Positions 16,269-25,355 are shown, counted from the first letter of the stretch. The stretch: 64,000 nt of DNA from a bacterium (GCA_030622545.1 JAUXGA010000001.1:186001-250000), one strand, 5' to 3'. Program-made: numbers and translations. The notes: generated by a model not told the origin, from the letters alone.

Positions 16269-18083
16269 TCAATGGTCATCGCTGGCCTGAATGATGTAGA
16301 AATACTTATCATTCGCGCCGGTGTTATGCAAAAATTCCAAGCTCTGCGTCACGATGAGCAAATTTTCCGGAGCTGGTGTGAACATCGGATCCGTGCTGCC
16401 ATAGACTTGGTACCAGACATCGCCCTGTTCCGGCTGTCCTCCACCGCCGGTCGTGACTTCCTGCCATTGAAGCTTAACTGTATTTGGCGACGTCGGCACC
16501 ATCGCCGTCATCATCGTTACATCCGGCGGAAGGTTATCAATCGAATAACCGGAATCAGGTTCGGAGTCGAAATAGGTTCCCGGATTCGACGTCCCCGCTC
16601 TGATAAAGAAAGTGGACCAATAGATGCCTTCTGACGAGGAATCAGCAAGCGTCGGGCAGATGGCGGCGTAGGTTTCCTCTTCAAAAGCCGGCACGGTGGT
16701 GATGAACTCCCATTCGCCGGGCGGCCAATCAAGACCACCGTATCTGGTTTTCCCGTCGTCCTCTGTCAGATATTGATCAATCCTTCTGTAGATGTTGTAG
16801 TCTTCAATAACATAATCCGGCCAGAAGCCATCGTAGATGCAACGATTCCAGCGGATGCGCACTTGCCTACCTTGATCATTGCCGACATCTGTGATGGACG
16901 TAATGAAGGGAGAACTGAAAGCCGTCTTCACTAACCAGAAATCATTTGAGCCCGCTCCGTAGGAAGAGGTAATCCCCCCAAGGATATAGTCGCCATCGGT
17001 GGTCTGCTGAACCGACTGGCAAAAATCGTAATCGCTTCCCCCGAAGGGGTGGCTCCACAGGCTGTCACCGTTCGCATCCGCGCCTACCAGCCAGAAATCA
17101 TAATTGCCCGCCCCGTAGGACTCGGTAAACCCACCAAGGATATAGCCGCCATCGGTGGTCTGCTGAACCGACCAGCATTCATCGAAACTGCTTCCCCCGA
17201 AGGTGCGGCTCCAGAGGCTGTCGCCGTTCGCATCCGTCTTCACCAGCCAGAAATCAGAACCGCCCGCACCGTAGGAATCGGTTTTCCCCCCAAGGATATA
17301 GCCGCCGTCTGACGTCTGCTGAACCGAATAGCAAGCTTCACTGCTGCTTCCCCCGAAGGTGCTTCTCCACTCCTCTGTGCCACTAACATCCGTTTTCACC
17401 AGCCAGAAATCAAAACTGCCTGCCCCGTAGGACCCGGTAAATCCCCCAAGGATATAGCCGCCGTCGGTGGTCTGCTGAACCGAATGGCACGGATCAGAGC
17501 CGCTTCCCCCGAAGGTGCGTGTCCAGAGGGTGTCACCGTTCGCATCCGTCTTCACCAGCCAGAAATCTTCAGAGCCCGCCCCGTAGGAATCGGTTTTCCC
17601 CCCAAGGACATAGCCGCCGTCTGATGTCTGCTGAACCGAATAGCAATAATCCCAATTGCTTCCTCCGAAGGTGCGTGTCCACGTAGTGTCACCGTTCGCA
17701 TCCGTCTTCACCAGCCAGATATCAGCCTGCCCCGCCCCGTAGGAATAGGTAAGCCCCCCAAGGATATAGCCGCCGTCGGTTGTCTGCTGAACCGAATAGC
17801 ATCTATCATTATCGCTTCCCCCGAAAGTGCGGCTCCAAAGACTATCGCCATTCGCATTCGTCTTCACCAGCCAGAAATCATAAGAGCCCGCCCCGTAAGA
17901 ATAGGTATCTCCCCCAAGGATATAGCCGCCGTCGGTTGTCTGCTGAACCGAATAGCAACGGTCGGTGCTACTTCCGCCGTAGGTGCGGCTCCATAGGCTG
18001 TCCGGCGGCTGGGCAAATGCTTGAAAAACAATCAGAAACAAACTTGCCGCCACCCATGCGCAAAAAGTAATGTGCCTTTTCAT
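16269..18083 (-). CDS. Secreted protein with seven 52-residue repeats, probable beta-propeller
   Basis: After a signal peptide (ITFCAWVAASLFLIVFQAFA) come seven tandem units from about residue 27 to 390. The core of each reads SVQQTTDGGYILGG and later YGAGSYDFWLVKT. Each unit is 52 residues (156 bp), and each carries one Cys at the same place (for example RCYSVQQ). Seven units of this size suggest a closed seven-bladed propeller. The remaining part is fibronectin-like beta structure. The last 53 residues recur in the fragment at 13640-13801. There is no recognisable type IX sorting tail. A strong ribosome site (AAGGAGA) precedes the ATG. Function unknown; a surface role is likely. Confidence 0.8.
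   Translation of the reverse strand: MKRHITFCAWVAASLFLIVFQAFAQPPDSLWSRTYGGSSTDRCYSVQQTTDGGYILGGDTYSYGAGSYDFWLVKTNANGDSLWSRTFGGSDNDRCYSVQQTTDGGYILGGLTYSYGAGQADIWLVKTDANGDTTWTRTFGGSNWDYCYSVQQTSDGGYVLGGKTDSYGAGSEDFWLVKTDANGDTLWTRTFGGSGSDPCHSVQQTTDGGYILGGFTGSYGAGSFDFWLVKTDVSGTEEWRSTFGGSSSEACYSVQQTSDGGYILGGKTDSYGAGGSDFWLVKTDANGDSLWSRTFGGSSFDECWSVQQTTDGGYILGGFTESYGAGNYDFWLVGADANGDSLWSHPFGGSDYDFCQSVQQTTDGDYILGGITSSYGAGSNDFWLVKTAFSSPFITSITDVGNDQGRQVRIRWNRCIYDGFWPDYVIEDYNIYRRIDQYLTEDDGKTRYGGLDWPPGEWEFITTVPAFEEETYAAICPTLADSSSEGIYWSTFFIRAGTSNPGTYFDSEPDSGYSIDNLPPDVTMMTAMVPTSPNTVKLQWQEVTTGGGGQPEQGDVWYQVYGSTDPMFTPAPENLLIVTQSLEFLHNTGANDKYFYIIQASDDH
16930..18010. repeat. Seven tandem 156-bp coding repeats
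   Basis: The DNA of the secreted protein gene repeats with a 156-bp period, for example CCCCAAGGATATAGCCGCC recurs in nearly every unit. Units differ by scattered substitutions and are all in frame, as expected for repeats under protein-level constraint with occasional gene conversion. Confidence 0.85.
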
Positions 18084-18109
18084 GGTTCGATCTCCTTCCT
18101 GTTTATTTA

Positions 18110-18138
18110 ACTATACTGACTATCCTCGAAAGAGTCAA
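18110..18138 (-). promoter_or_regulatory. Sigma-70-type promoter of the seven-repeat protein gene
   Basis: Minus-strand -35 TTGACT (18133-18138), 17-bp spacer, -10 TATAGT (18110-18115). The predicted start of transcription is about 20 bp before the ATG at 18083. Confidence 0.8.
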
Positions 18139-18388
18139 GTAAAATCTTCATCTGTGCAAAAAAAGCCCGAATTTCAACAATCCAGACCCATTTAAACTGA
18201 CAACACTTTCGCCGAAGCAGGTCGCCTGACCTAACTCGAAATTTTAGAGAGGCAATCTTCCCAATATGGCTGCAGGTAGAAGACAAACCGCCGCAAGTGA
18301 AATCTAATATACTAATTATACTACCATAATCTCATGCATCAGAGCGATTCCAATCGCGTTATAATCTTAACTAATTGTGTAAAAGGAC
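18139..18388. other. Gene-free stretch between divergent genes
   Basis: The divergent gap is 420 bp in all. Apart from the two promoters at its ends, I see only a diverged copy of the GCAGATC-type hairpin at 18209-18238 and A+T-rich sequence with ATATACTAATTATACTACC near 18306. No ORF or terminator is visible. Confidence 0.5.
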
Positions 18389-18417
18389 TTGATTTTAAGC
18401 CCAGAGATTTGTAAATT
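18389..18417 (+). promoter_or_regulatory. Probable promoter of the subtilase gene
   Basis: -35 TTGATT (18389-18394), 17 bp, -10 TAAATT (18412-18417), about 87 bp ahead of the ATG. The -10 is only a partial match. Confidence 0.4.
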
Positions 18418-18503
18418 CTCTACTGGGTTAGTAGGAATGTAAGTATCCATGAATGCATGGCTTATTGGAAACTGAACTTGATGGGAGCCTGAGGAGAATC
18501 TGA

Positions 18504-21008
18504 ATGCGTCGTTTTTTAACGTTGTTCTTTCTTGTCTTTGGGATAGTTGTTGTTGCGCAAGCGCGCTATCTTGAGCCCTCCATACAATATGCCTCGACCC
18601 GGTTCATTGTTCAAACATGGCCCGAGTCGGCGGATCTCTCCCCGCAAATCACAGAAAACCTCGTCATTCTAAGTGATCCCGAGTTGACCTCACTAAATCA
18701 AAAGTGGGGCATCACTCGGGTAGAGCGTCTTTTCCCCGACATTTCTTCTGAACGCAATCCGAAAAATGAACGGCTTTCGACGTACTGGCGCTTTTGGCTT
18801 GAATCAGGTATCGTAACCGAAGACCTGCTTGAAGATTTCGCAAAAGCGCTCGCGGTTGAACACGTCGAGCCGGTGGGGATTCATTCCGTCTGCTATCAGC
18901 CTGACGACCCCGACTACACCTATCAATGGTACCTGCAGGACAGTGCGGGAGACCACGACGTTGACGCGACGGAAGCCTGGAGCGTGCAGCGCGGAACCCC
19001 GGATGCACTTATTGGCGTCATGGATACAGGCGTGCAATACGGCCATCCTGATTTGGCGGCGAATATCTGGATAAATGAAGCCGAATACAATGGTATTTCA
19101 GGCTATGATGATGACGGCAATGGCTTTATCGATGACTATCATGGTTGGGATTTTATCATTTATGAAATGGCCTACCCGGGGGAGGATGGTCGAGTCGAGG
19201 ACAATGATCCGACGGATTTCGTCGGACATGGAACGCATATCGCGGGAATTGCCGCCGCCGTTTTAAACAATGGAACCGGCGTTTCGGGAATTGCCGGAGG
19301 GGGAAGCGGATTTGATGGGGCACGAATCATGCCGCTCCGCATCGGTTGGTTTGCGGTCAATGGCCATGCGTATGTGGCGATGGACTATGCGGCTCGAGCC
19401 ATCAACTACGGACGCCAGAAGGGAGTCACCGTTTTCACTTGTGCCTGGACAAACAGCAATACCGGGGGACTCGGCGCCGCTGTCGATGAGGCGATTAGTG
19501 AAGGTATTATTTTTTGTGCAGCGGCGGGGAACAGCAATTCCAGCCAGCCCTACTATATGAGCTCACGCGGAGACTGCATCGATATCGCCGCTGTCGATGA
19601 AAACGATGTCAAAACGTCGTCCTCCAACTACGGAACGTGGGTGGATATTTGCACTCCCGGCCAATCCATCTATTCGACTGATTCATATCATTACACAGAT
19701 ACCTATGCCTATGATGGTGGCACATCCATGGCGTCAGCGATGGGAGCCGGTGCTGTCGCTTTAATTAAGAGCCAGCAACCGGGTTGGAACCGAGAGCAAA
19801 TCATAGCTGCATTGTTAGCGGGAGTGGATGATATCTACAGTTTGAATCCTGACTATATCGGCCAGCTCGGTTCCGGTCGCCTGAACCTCAACCTCGCACT
19901 CATGAATACCGGCAGTTACACGCTCATGAGTCCGAATGGTGGAGAAATTTGGGAATTGGGAGATTCGGCGACGGTCCGCTGGGAAAGTGACATCATCGAA
20001 GGAGATATCACACTCAGCTTGAACTACAATTATCCCGAAGGAGAATGGGAGGATATTTATACGGGCACACCGAACGCCGATTCCGTGACGATAATCGTAA
20101 CCGGCACTGTAAGCCCGAATGCGCGCCTCCGTATCCGAAGCGAACTTGCTCCTATGATATGCGATTCATCGGATAACGATTTTGTGATTGGGATTCTTTC
20201 CTATTTGGTGAAACCGTACTTCACTCTTCTAAGTCCGGATGGCGGCGAAGAACTTACGATTGGTGATTGGCACAGGATTTCATGGACAACCTCCCATCCC
20301 GGTTCAACTGTAACACTATCCATCAATCGGAATTACCCAGACGGTCTGTGGGAAGACATCCTCGTTCATGTCGATAATCTGGGAAGCACTCTTTGGAAAG
20401 TGACCGGGCCTCCAACTTCAAATGCCCGACTCCAGATCAGAGGAGATGAATTTACGACGTCGAGTGATTTATCTGATGGAGATTTTTCAATCTCTTTTCG
20501 ATGTAATGATCGGATACCCAACTTTGAAGTTCTATCTCCGACCAGTGAGAATGTCTGGGTTACCGGAGAACAAAAAACGATTACCTGGTCCTGTATCGGC
20601 GACTGTGAAACCGTGCGGATCATGATTTGCAAAGCATATCCGAAAGGGCCGTGCGAAACAATTGCGATAACGGCCAACGACTTCACGGAGTCTTGGGAAG
20701 TGTTCGGATGGAACAGTTTTAATGCGTGCATCGTCATCGAGTGTTTGGGACAACACGAAAGTGCGGTAGCCTCGGAAAGTTTCACCCTAATCAATGGAGC
20801 GGACGCTGTAGCGACCCGTCAGGGTGATAATATTATTCTGCAATGGAATCCCAACGGAGCCGCGTCCTATAATATCTACAGCTCTTCCAACGCTATCGGA
20901 CCTTTTACCAACCTTGAAGCCTCGACGGCGGATACTTTCTTTATAGACGAGAACATTCTCCAGACCCAATCTCCAAAATTCTATCAAGTCCTCAGCATCA
21001 AACCATAA
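18504..21008 (+). CDS. Secreted subtilisin-like serine protease (S8) with C-terminal beta domains
   Basis: The protein (834 aa) has a signal peptide (LTLFFLVFGIVVVAQA), a propeptide of about 110 residues and an S8 catalytic domain. The triad is D174 (VMDTGVQYGHPDL), H242 (DFVGHGTHIAGIAA) and S408 (GGTSMASAMGAGAV). Behind it lie three similar beta domains, each starting with a pattern such as LMSPNGGEIWELGD or LLSPDGGEELTIGD and containing an ITWT-like strand. They resemble Kre9/KNH-type domains. A final fibronectin-like module (IILQWNPNGAASYNIYSSSN) ends the protein. A GAGGAG ribosome site supports the ATG. It is probably an exported protease; the substrates are unknown. Confidence 0.92.
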   Translation: MRRFLTLFFLVFGIVVVAQARYLEPSIQYASTRFIVQTWPESADLSPQITENLVILSDPELTSLNQKWGITRVERLFPDISSERNPKNERLSTYWRFWLESGIVTEDLLEDFAKALAVEHVEPVGIHSVCYQPDDPDYTYQWYLQDSAGDHDVDATEAWSVQRGTPDALIGVMDTGVQYGHPDLAANIWINEAEYNGISGYDDDGNGFIDDYHGWDFIIYEMAYPGEDGRVEDNDPTDFVGHGTHIAGIAAAVLNNGTGVSGIAGGGSGFDGARIMPLRIGWFAVNGHAYVAMDYAARAINYGRQKGVTVFTCAWTNSNTGGLGAAVDEAISEGIIFCAAAGNSNSSQPYYMSSRGDCIDIAAVDENDVKTSSSNYGTWVDICTPGQSIYSTDSYHYTDTYAYDGGTSMASAMGAGAVALIKSQQPGWNREQIIAALLAGVDDIYSLNPDYIGQLGSGRLNLNLALMNTGSYTLMSPNGGEIWELGDSATVRWESDIIEGDITLSLNYNYPEGEWEDIYTGTPNADSVTIIVTGTVSPNARLRIRSELAPMICDSSDNDFVIGILSYLVKPYFTLLSPDGGEELTIGDWHRISWTTSHPGSTVTLSINRNYPDGLWEDILVHVDNLGSTLWKVTGPPTSNARLQIRGDEFTTSSDLSDGDFSISFRCNDRIPNFEVLSPTSENVWVTGEQKTITWSCIGDCETVRIMICKAYPKGPCETIAITANDFTESWEVFGWNSFNACIVIECLGQHESAVASESFTLINGADAVATRQGDNIILQWNPNGAASYNIYSSSNAIGPFTNLEASTADTFFIDENILQTQSPKFYQVLSIKP

Positions 21009-21017
21009 ACCATAAAT

Positions 21018-21047
21018 CTCCCCCCGCCTGCGGGGGACAAGGGGGGT
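21018..21047. repeat. G/C-rich intergenic hairpin, CCCCCCGCCTGCGGGGGG family, copy 2
   Basis: TCTCCCCCCGCCTGCGGGGG then ACAAGGGGGGTGAC matches the element at 10524-10557. It lies between converging genes (subtilase and rarA). Confidence 0.75.
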
Positions 21048-21083
21048 GACAATACAATTCCGGCGAGTTGGTGTGCGGGTAGT

Positions 21084-22412
21084 TTACCGGCGTTTCTTCC
21101 ACCAAGCACGGAGGCGTTCGGATATCTTTTGTTCTTGGCCTTGGTCGGTGGGATGATAGAAGATTTTATCTTTGTGGGTGTCGGGAAGGCTTTGCGTCTC
21201 AGCGAAATGTCCAGGTTTGTCGTGAGGATAGATATAGCCCTTACCATAACCTTCTGATTTCATCAGGCCGGTTACAGGATTACGCATGTGCAGAGGGACC
21301 GGAGCGGGTATCTGTTCATTCTTCACGGCGGCCGTCGCATCTTCAATCGCCATGTAGCTCGCGTTCGATTTCGGGCTTGACGCTAAGTAGCAGCATGTTT
21401 GCGCCAGAACGATTCGCGCCTCCGGCATTCCGATTTGATGCACCGCCTGAAAACAACTCGTTGCTAAAACAAGTCCGTTGGGATTCGCGTTGCCGATGTC
21501 TTCGCTCGCCAGAACAATCATCCGCCGCGCGATGAATAGTGGCTCTTCCCCGGCATCCAACATACGCGCCATGTAATAGAGAGCGGCATCCGGGTCTGAC
21601 GCGCGAACGGATTTGATAAACGCGGATATCGTGTCGTAATGTGCGTCGCCTTTCTTATCGTAAATAGGCAACCGCTTTAGAACGCTCTTCTCAATCAATG
21701 ATTTCTCAATGGAAACACGCCGCCCATCTCGCGGAGCAATGTTCACGGTAAGTTCTAACGCGTTATAAAGCACGCGGGCATCTCCACCGGACAGCGCGAG
21801 CATCGTTTCTTCGGCGTTGGATGTCAGTTGTATTTCCAACTCTTTCAGATGCTCGTCTTCACGCATTGCTCGATGCAGAAGCTGCTTTAAGTGTTCCGCA
21901 TTCAGCGGATGAAACCTGAGCACGCGCGCTCGTGACAGCAGCGGTGAAATCACTTCAAAAGACGGATTCTCTGTCGTCGCTCCGAGCAGCGTTACCGTTC
22001 CCTCCTCCACCGCATGCAGCAGCGCATCCTGCTGCGATTTCGACCAGCGATGAATTTCATCGACGAATAGCAGCGTCCTCAAGCCCTTCGAGTGGCGATG
22101 CTGAGCTTTCGCCAAAATTTTCCTGAGTTCCGGAACTCCCACAGCAATAGCGGAAATGGAAACCATTTCATAGCTCAGGTTCCGCGCCAGAATCCGCGCT
22201 AATGTCGTTTTGCCTGTTCCGGGGTCTCCCCAGAAGATGAGCGACGGCAGCTCCCCGGCATCAATCAACCCGCGCAGTACCGCTCCCTCGCTTAAAAGAT
22301 GTTCCTGCCCAAGAAATGCGTCCAAAGATTTCGGCCGCATGCGTTCCGCCAGTGGAGCGCGAGGTGGTTTGCCTTTTTCTTCCGGGAATAGTGTATTATT
22401 TGTATCGTTCAT
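21084..22412 (-). CDS. rarA: Replication-associated recombination protein A (AAA ATPase)
   Basis: RarA/MgsA acts at stalled replication forks. The clamp-loader-like AAA domain has Walker A FWGDPGTGKTTLARI near 60, Walker B TLLFVDEIHRWSK near 120, and the sensor segment GATTENPSFEVISPLLSRA. The C-terminal tetramerisation region includes DPDAALYYMARMLDAGEEP and FIARRMIVLASEDIGNANP, which are diagnostic. The N-terminus begins PLAERMRPKSLDAFLGQEHL. The length (442 aa) is normal. Confidence 0.95.
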   Translation of the reverse strand: MNDTNNTLFPEEKGKPPRAPLAERMRPKSLDAFLGQEHLLSEGAVLRGLIDAGELPSLIFWGDPGTGKTTLARILARNLSYEMVSISAIAVGVPELRKILAKAQHRHSKGLRTLLFVDEIHRWSKSQQDALLHAVEEGTVTLLGATTENPSFEVISPLLSRARVLRFHPLNAEHLKQLLHRAMREDEHLKELEIQLTSNAEETMLALSGGDARVLYNALELTVNIAPRDGRRVSIEKSLIEKSVLKRLPIYDKKGDAHYDTISAFIKSVRASDPDAALYYMARMLDAGEEPLFIARRMIVLASEDIGNANPNGLVLATSCFQAVHQIGMPEARIVLAQTCCYLASSPKSNASYMAIEDATAAVKNEQIPAPVPLHMRNPVTGLMKSEGYGKGYIYPHDKPGHFAETQSLPDTHKDKIFYHPTDQGQEQKISERLRAWWKKRR

Positions 22413-22443
22413 TTTGCGGATGAGAATTTATGATTCGTTGGCG

Positions 22444-22511
22444 GGCAGGCAGGAGCCAGCCCGTAGGTCGGGGATATAGGAAACAACCCTAGCGGCTGGC
22501 TCCTGCCTGCC
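22444..22511. repeat. Perfect 18-bp inverted repeat
   Basis: GGCAGGCAGGAGCCAGCC (22444-22461) is exactly complementary to GGCTGGCTCCTGCCTGCC (22494-22511), separated by 32 bp. It lies upstream of rarA. Related single arms are seen near 36975-37000 and 63006-63028. Confidence 0.85.
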
Positions 22512-22563
22512 GTTCCTTTAAATAATATACAAAGAAGAATCGGTTGAACGCAACTCCATAAAG

Positions 22564-22593
22564 AAAAGCCGCGCGGATTTCCATGCGGCTTTT
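22564..22593. terminator. Terminator hairpin downstream of the ClpX-like gene
   Basis: AAAAGCCGC and GCGGCTTTT flank a 12-base loop. U-rich tracts exist in both directions; it is correctly placed for the minus-strand ClpX-like gene ending at 22677. Confidence 0.75.
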
Positions 22594-22608
22594 TGCTATT
22601 CATTTTGA

Positions 22609-22668
22609 GTTCCGGCCGGATTACGCGCGACAATTTACGGACAAGGCAGGCCTTGTCCCTACGGCTCG
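22609..22668. repeat. Half-copy of the CCGGCCGG element plus a GGACAAGG hairpin
   Basis: 22609-22630 (GTTCCGGCCGGATTACGCGC) is the end of the element found at 12370 and 13564, inverted. Right behind it, GGACAAGGCAGGCCTTGTCC (22639-22658) is a near-perfect palindrome of another intergenic type. Confidence 0.6.
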
Positions 22669-22676
22669 GCGGAAAG

Positions 22677-24218
22677 TTATTCTTTGTTTCCGTTTTTATT
22701 CTTCGTTCCTTTTTCCTTCGCGGCGTAGGCTTGTTTGACCATCGTATCGAGGTAGCCTTCGGGGTCTTTCAGGAGTTCGGGAGTGATTTTCAGTGAATTC
22801 TTGCCTGCTAATTTCAAACCATACTCGTAGTTGTTCAAAGCATCGCGGAGGAATTTGGCGGTTTTTTCCGGGTCTCCTCCGGTTTGCTCGCGCAGCCACT
22901 GGCGACTTTTTTCAGGGAATTCAAGCGTGACGCCGGATGATTCAAGGAACTTCCGCTGGAAATCAAGAAACGATTGCTCGAAGAAAAGTTCAGCGACTTT
23001 TTTCTGCGGCTCATCTACCATCTCCCGTGTCACAAGCAATTCCTTAATCGAACTCGACGGCAGCAGCTTCTCGAAGCGCATCAGCACGCCTTCGGTCACG
23101 GTCAGAAGCCCGCGAGCCCCGATGCCTGTTTTATGAGCGCGGCGAGCGATTTCGCGCAGCGCCTCGTCCGTGAATTCGAGCTTGATGCCATAGGCGGCGA
23201 AGTCGCGCTGCTTGCCCTGAATCACCGCCGAATTCGGATTCTTCAGAATATCGTATAGAGCTTCCGCATCGAGTTCATGGAGCTGAGCAATCACCGGCAA
23301 CCGCCCGACGAACTCCGATTCAAATCCGTACTCGACAAGGTCGGACGTTGACACGCGCCGAAACAGCGCTTCGGTACTGCGTCCCGATATAGGTTCATTG
23401 CCGAATCCCATCGAACCTCGACTGAGCCGCTTCCGTACAATTTCCGGCAAGCCCGAAAACGCTCCCGACACAACGAAGAGAATATTTTGCGTGTTCACCT
23501 TTTTGCGCTCGGCTTTGCCTGTGCGCTGCGTTTCGATGACGGCTTCCATTTGAGCGGCCAAATCGTGCGGCACACGTAGGTCAACATCGGTATCTTCCAT
23601 CAGCTTCAGAAGCGCTCTTTGCACGCCGGAACGGGAAACATCCGGCCCCCACGACGAGCCGGACGACGCGATTTTATCAATCTCGTCCACGTAAATAATT
23701 CCATATTCGGCCAGCTTGATATTCCCTGAAGCTTCCCGTACCAACTCGCGCACAAGGTCTTCCGCATCGCCCCCCACATAGCCTGTCTCCGAAAATTTCG
23801 TCGCGTCGCCCTTGACGAACGGCACACCCAGACGTTTGGCAATCAATTTTACGATATAGGTTTTGCCGACGCCGGTGGGGCCTATCATCAGGATGTTGGC
23901 TTTGATATGTCCCAAATCCATCTCATCGGGCGGGTGTGCGCTCTCGTACTTGCGGCGGTGAAAATGCGTACAGATTTTCGTGGCCAGAATCTCGATGGCC
24001 TCGTCCTGATGCACCACATACTGCCTTAAGAACGCTTCAAGTTCCGTCGGCTTCAGATCGAAATCAATCGTTTCTTCTGAAGCGTCTTTAGAGGTCGGAA
24101 CCCCGTCATGAGGTGCGCCAAGATCCATTTCGGGCACTGGCGTATCACTGCCATATTTGCTGCGAAAGAATTCGGCGAATTCCTCCTGCATCTTTTCAGG
24201 ATTTATCGGTTTGCTCAT
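22677..24218 (-). CDS. ClpX-like AAA+ ATPase without zinc finger
   Basis: The AAA+ core is ClpX/HslU-like: Walker A MIGPTGVGKTYIVKLIA, then DATKFSETGYVGGDAEDLV and Walker B YGIIYVDEIDKIAS. The C-terminal subdomain includes GFESEFVGRLPVIAQLHELD and AHKTGIGARGLLTVTEGVL. The Cys4 zinc domain of true ClpX is absent; instead about 65 acidic residues precede the core, and roughly 110 extra residues follow it. The ATG at 24218 has GGAG eleven bases upstream, so I prefer it to the GTG at 24266. No clpP is in the window, and whether it feeds a protease is unknown. Confidence 0.85.
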   Translation of the reverse strand: MSKPINPEKMQEEFAEFFRSKYGSDTPVPEMDLGAPHDGVPTSKDASEETIDFDLKPTELEAFLRQYVVHQDEAIEILATKICTHFHRRKYESAHPPDEMDLGHIKANILMIGPTGVGKTYIVKLIAKRLGVPFVKGDATKFSETGYVGGDAEDLVRELVREASGNIKLAEYGIIYVDEIDKIASSGSSWGPDVSRSGVQRALLKLMEDTDVDLRVPHDLAAQMEAVIETQRTGKAERKKVNTQNILFVVSGAFSGLPEIVRKRLSRGSMGFGNEPISGRSTEALFRRVSTSDLVEYGFESEFVGRLPVIAQLHELDAEALYDILKNPNSAVIQGKQRDFAAYGIKLEFTDEALREIARRAHKTGIGARGLLTVTEGVLMRFEKLLPSSSIKELLVTREMVDEPQKKVAELFFEQSFLDFQRKFLESSGVTLEFPEKSRQWLREQTGGDPEKTAKFLRDALNNYEYGLKLAGKNSLKITPELLKDPEGYLDTMVKQAYAAKEKGTKNKNGNKE

Positions 24219-24346
24219 GCTGCTAAAATCTCCATTCTTCACAGCTTTGCGCAGAATTTTGCGCACATAGTCCGTTTACGCTCTAATAAATGCTGGAAAC
24301 TCGAAATAAGTTCCCGAAAAACTTGATGTCGCGGGCAGATTGCGCC

Positions 24347-24375
24347 TTGTTTTTGTCCGCTAAGATTGTTATAAT
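24347..24375 (+). promoter_or_regulatory. Sigma-70-type promoter of the ROK kinase gene
   Basis: -35 TTGTTT (24347-24352), 17 bp, -10 TATAAT (24370-24375). The leader to the ribosome site at 24417 would be about 35 nt, which supports initiation at 24432. Confidence 0.75.
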
Positions 24376-24431
24376 TAAAATCCCGCAATTTTCAGGCCCA
24401 TGCCCATTATCCAGCCAAAAGGAGGCCTCTC

Positions 24432-25355
24432 ATTCCAAAACGCAATGAAGAATCGGTCATCGGTATCGATTTAGGGGGTACAAATTTCAAAATCGCTGTC
24501 GTAGCGCCTGATGGCGCTATTCTCGCCGACCGCGTCACTCCCACACCTGCAAGCCGGTTATGGCCTGATGTTCGGAAAGCTCTGGCCGACAGCACGCGCC
24601 GGCTTCTTGCGGAGAGCGAACTCAGACCCACGTCCGTCGGATTCGCCGCACCGGGAATGGTGGATGAAACGCGGGAATTGCTGCGCTCCGCCCCCAATTT
24701 CCCGGAATGGAAAAACCTGCCGCTCCGCTCCGAACTTCAGGAAATACTCGAACTGCCGGTGACGCTCGATAACGATGTCAACGCGTTCGGATTAGCGGAA
24801 GCTCTTTGGGGCGCGGGCAAAGGAAAACAGTGCCTGCTTGGACTGGCTGTCGGGGCGGGAGTCGGCGGCGTTGTCATCATCGATGGAAAGGTTTTTCGCG
24901 GCTTTCGCGGCACTGCCGGAGAATTGGGGCACATTCTAATTAGCGAAGACGGGCCACTTTGTAATTGCGGACTCCCGGGGCATCTGGAAGCTTACGCCGG
25001 GCGCGCTGCTTTCGATAAAGAAGCGTCGCGGCTGTTTCCCACGGGAGAATTGCCCAATCCCATGCGCATGGCTGAATTGGCAGCGGACGGAAACGAAAAG
25101 GCGCGAGAAGTCCATCGCTATCTGGCTCATTATCTGGCTCTGGGATGCGCCACTCTGATTCACTGCTTCAATCCCGAGGCGATTATCATCGGCGGCGGAA
25201 CCGTCGTGAATGCGCCTTATCTCTTCGATGTTCTGCGCGCGGAAGTGGCTCGTTATACGATGGAAACCGCGAGAGAAGGCGTGGAAATTCTGCCTGCAGG
25301 CCTTGGATACATGGCCGGAGTTTTGGGTGCCGCCGCGCTTCGGTATCAGGATTAG
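24432..25355 (+). CDS. ROK-family sugar kinase (glucokinase-like), ATT start
   Basis: The product would phosphorylate glucose or a related sugar with ATP. The phosphate-binding loop VIGIDLGGTNFKIAVV is at residues 9-24. LDNDVNAFGLAEALWGAG and LAVGAGVGGVVIIDGKVF follow, and the ROK signature with its zinc Cys reads CNCGLPGHLEAYAG. The frame is open from 24375, yet it contains no ATG, GTG or TTG before 24657, inside the domain. A strong AAAGGAGG (24417-24424) lies seven bases before an ATT at 24432, giving 307 residues, the normal family length. The rare ATT start is therefore the best reading. It precedes a GH57 glucan enzyme, consistent with glucose use. Confidence 0.88.
   Translation: MPKRNEESVIGIDLGGTNFKIAVVAPDGAILADRVTPTPASRLWPDVRKALADSTRRLLAESELRPTSVGFAAPGMVDETRELLRSAPNFPEWKNLPLRSELQEILELPVTLDNDVNAFGLAEALWGAGKGKQCLLGLAVGAGVGGVVIIDGKVFRGFRGTAGELGHILISEDGPLCNCGLPGHLEAYAGRAAFDKEASRLFPTGELPNPMRMAELAADGNEKAREVHRYLAHYLALGCATLIHCFNPEAIIIGGGTVVNAPYLFDVLRAEVARYTMETAREGVEILPAGLGYMAGVLGAAALRYQD

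Noticed and set aside
16930-18010. Regular 156-bp repeats considered as a CRISPR array
   Set aside because: The repeats are in-frame coding units without short repeat/unique spacer alternation, and no cas gene is nearby.
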